From Kribbella catacumbae DSM 19601 (lineage in GTDB: Bacteria > Actinomycetota > Actinomycetes > Propionibacteriales > Kribbellaceae): DNA of 64,000 nucleotides. The stretch covers positions 62,001 to 126,000 of the forward strand of contig NZ_AQUZ01000020.1 in the NCBI RefSeq assembly GCF_000372465.1, given 5' to 3'. The notes beneath the pieces were generated by a model. The model saw nothing but the letters and a program-made list of their open reading frames with translations, did not search any database and was not told where the DNA came from. The number at the start of each line of letters is the position of its first letter. Position 1 is the stretch's first letter. Positions 63,033 to 64,000 of this stretch are shown here, piece by piece. The position numbers and the translations under genes were made by a program.

Positions 63033-63087
63033 GGGCCGAGTCTAGGGGGCTGTCGCGGAGGGTTGTCCACAGGTCACGGTCTTGCGA

Positions 63088-63117
63088 TTGACATAAGTCG
63101 AACAGGTGTTCGAACAT
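63088..63117 (+). promoter_or_regulatory. SOS promoter with LexA box
   Basis: TTGACA (-35, 63088-63093) and GAACAT (-10-like, 63112-63117) with 18-nt spacing contain TCGAACAGGTGTTCGA (63098-63113), a perfect actinobacterial LexA box. LexA binding here would block RNA polymerase. Confidence 0.9.
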
Positions 63118-63123
63118 GGGGGT

Positions 63124-63957
63124 GTGACGGGGACTTCTGCTACTGAGCTGCCTGCGCGTCCGGCCGAGCGGGGCCGGGTGACCGCGCTGGATCAGGCGCG
63201 ATCGCTGCTCGCCCGGGCCAAGGAGCAGAAGGCTGCCCGGCTCCGGGAGGCGTCGGACGAACTGGTGGCGCAGACCGTGCTGGCGCCGCGGACGACCGAG
63301 ACGCGAGTCCAGCAGGCGCTGGACACTGCCACTGTCGACCGGGCGCTGCCTACTCTGCCAGCCGTCTCCGACCTTTTGTCCGGCGCCGTACTACGGGGTG
63401 GCTCGGTGTACTCCGTGCGCGGGTCCACGGCGCTGGTGATGGCGATGATGGCCGGGCCGTCCGCCGAGGGTGCCTGGTGTGGAGTGGTCGGGATGCCTTC
63501 GTTCGGCGCGGAGGCGGCGCGCGGGCTCGGCGTGGATCTCGAGCGGCTGGTGCTCGTGCCCGATCCGGAGCGGGACTGGCTGAGCGTCGTCGCGGCGCTG
63601 GTCGATGCCCTGACGGTCGTGGTGGTCCGGCCGCCGGGGGAGGTGACGCCGGGGGAGGCGTCCCGGTTGTCGGCGCGGCTGCGGACGCGCGGGGCGATGC
63701 TGATCGCGGTCGGCTCCTGGCCGGGCAGCGAGGCTCGCCTGGAGGTGCAAACCAGCACCTGGACCGGCCTCGGCGAAGGCGAGGGCTACCTGACCGGCCG
63801 CCAGGCGACCGTCGCAGTAACCGGCCGAGGCGCCGCCGTCCGCCCCCAACAACACCAACTCTGGCTACCAGCCACCGACGGCACCATCCGCCCAGTAGAC
63901 CCAACCGACGCAACCCACCCCCTCGAACCCCCCACCCAGTGGGAAGCAGTCAGCTAA
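63124..63957 (+). CDS. ImuA'-like SOS mutasome accessory protein
   Basis: 277 residues from GTG 63124, which lies about where transcription from the SOS promoter should begin, so the mRNA is probably leaderless. The protein resembles the RecA-like ImuA' proteins (LPAVSDLLSGAVLRGGSVYSVRGSTALVMAMMAG, quoted in parts), which work with the inactive polymerase ImuB and DnaE2 in error-prone repair. The stop overlaps the next start (TAATG), expected to be imuB. Confidence 0.85.
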   Translation: MTGTSATELPARPAERGRVTALDQARSLLARAKEQKAARLREASDELVAQTVLAPRTTETRVQQALDTATVDRALPTLPAVSDLLSGAVLRGGSVYSVRGSTALVMAMMAGPSAEGAWCGVVGMPSFGAEAARGLGVDLERLVLVPDPERDWLSVVAALVDALTVVVVRPPGEVTPGEASRLSARLRTRGAMLIAVGSWPGSEARLEVQTSTWTGLGEGEGYLTGRQATVAVTGRGAAVRPQQHQLWLPATDGTIRPVDPTDATHPLEPPTQWEAVS

Positions 63958-64000
63958 TGCCCCCACCCCACACGGAGCCCGCACACCCCGCGACCTCACC
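63957..64000 (+). CDS. Start of a downstream gene, expected ImuB-like Y-family polymerase (partial)
   Basis: The ATG at 63957 overlaps the imuA' stop and opens a frame (MPPPHTEPAHPATS) that leaves the window. Identity is inferred only from the conserved imuA'-imuB order; too little sequence is present to confirm it. Confidence 0.45.
   Translation, partial: MPPPHTEPAHPATS

Noticed and set aside
1..64000. tRNA genes, CRISPR arrays, prophage or integrative-element genes
   Set aside because: I saw no cloverleaf-like T-loop/acceptor sequences, no regularly spaced repeats and no integrase, capsid or terminase genes.

Overview
The window is about 69-70% GC by eye, with frequent GTG starts, short or absent leaders, stop/start overlaps of the ATGA and GTGA type, an SOS box of the TCGAAC-N4-GTTCGA type in front of an ImuA'-like gene, and actinobacterial gene families throughout. 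It is chromosomal DNA of a high-GC actinobacterium. A member of the Propionibacteriales such as Kribbella is plausible, but I cannot prove the genus from sequence alone. I see no rRNA, tRNA, CRISPR array, phage genes or replication origin.

Layout. (1) 0-8.8 kb is core: rpsA, coaE, a zinc-ribbon/PrsW-like membrane protein translationally coupled to single-pass membrane proteins, and uvrB. (2) 8.8-22.4 kb is accessory and mostly on the minus strand: a decayed secreted beta-helix gene lying between uvrB and an inverted 23-bp copy of the uvrB 3' end, a nitrilase, an esterase/DUF1579 pair with a divergent ArsR-like regulator, a TerC exporter behind a manganese (yybP-ykoY) riboswitch, and a secreted hydrolase operon (two type-B carboxylesterases around a neutral-ceramidase-like protein) beside a ROK regulator. 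(3) 22.5-26.2 kb is a murein-peptide recycling operon (beta-lactamase-like protein, dipeptide epimerase, NlpC/P60 peptidase) split by an IS200/IS605-type element whose TnpB has lost the RuvC-II part of its nuclease. (4) 26.3-41.6 kb is a cobalamin region: cobD, a histidine phosphatase, cobN and a ChlI/ChlD-like chelatase (each behind its own B12 riboswitch), cobO, cobB and a CobE-BluB fusion, with surE and small unrelated genes in between. (5) 41.6-49.8 kb holds a LURP-like protein, a LolA/RseB-like protein with an ABC-2 exporter, an rRNA methyltransferase, an azoreductase with a divergent MarR gene, and a two-component system. (6) 50.3-61.6 kb is a plus-strand catabolic cluster: an NMT1-type ABC importer, lactate/malate-dehydrogenase-like enzyme, RidA, FAH-family enzyme, SDR, flavin monooxygenase, cupin, ACMSD-like amidohydrolase and quinone-oxidoreductase-like enzyme, with two closely related GntR regulators and two matching palindromic operators. 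(7) 61.6-64 kb has small minus-strand genes and the start of an SOS mutasome operon (imuA'-imuB).

Most unusual points: the in-frame deleted, probably nuclease-dead TnpB at an operon junction; the CobE-BluB-unknown fusion; the paired GntR operators with twin regulators; the PrsW-like protein lacking protease motifs but coupled to likely membrane partners; the inverted uvrB tail; and a strongly over-used heptamer GCAGTAC, which appears in different reading frames and uses otherwise rare codons.
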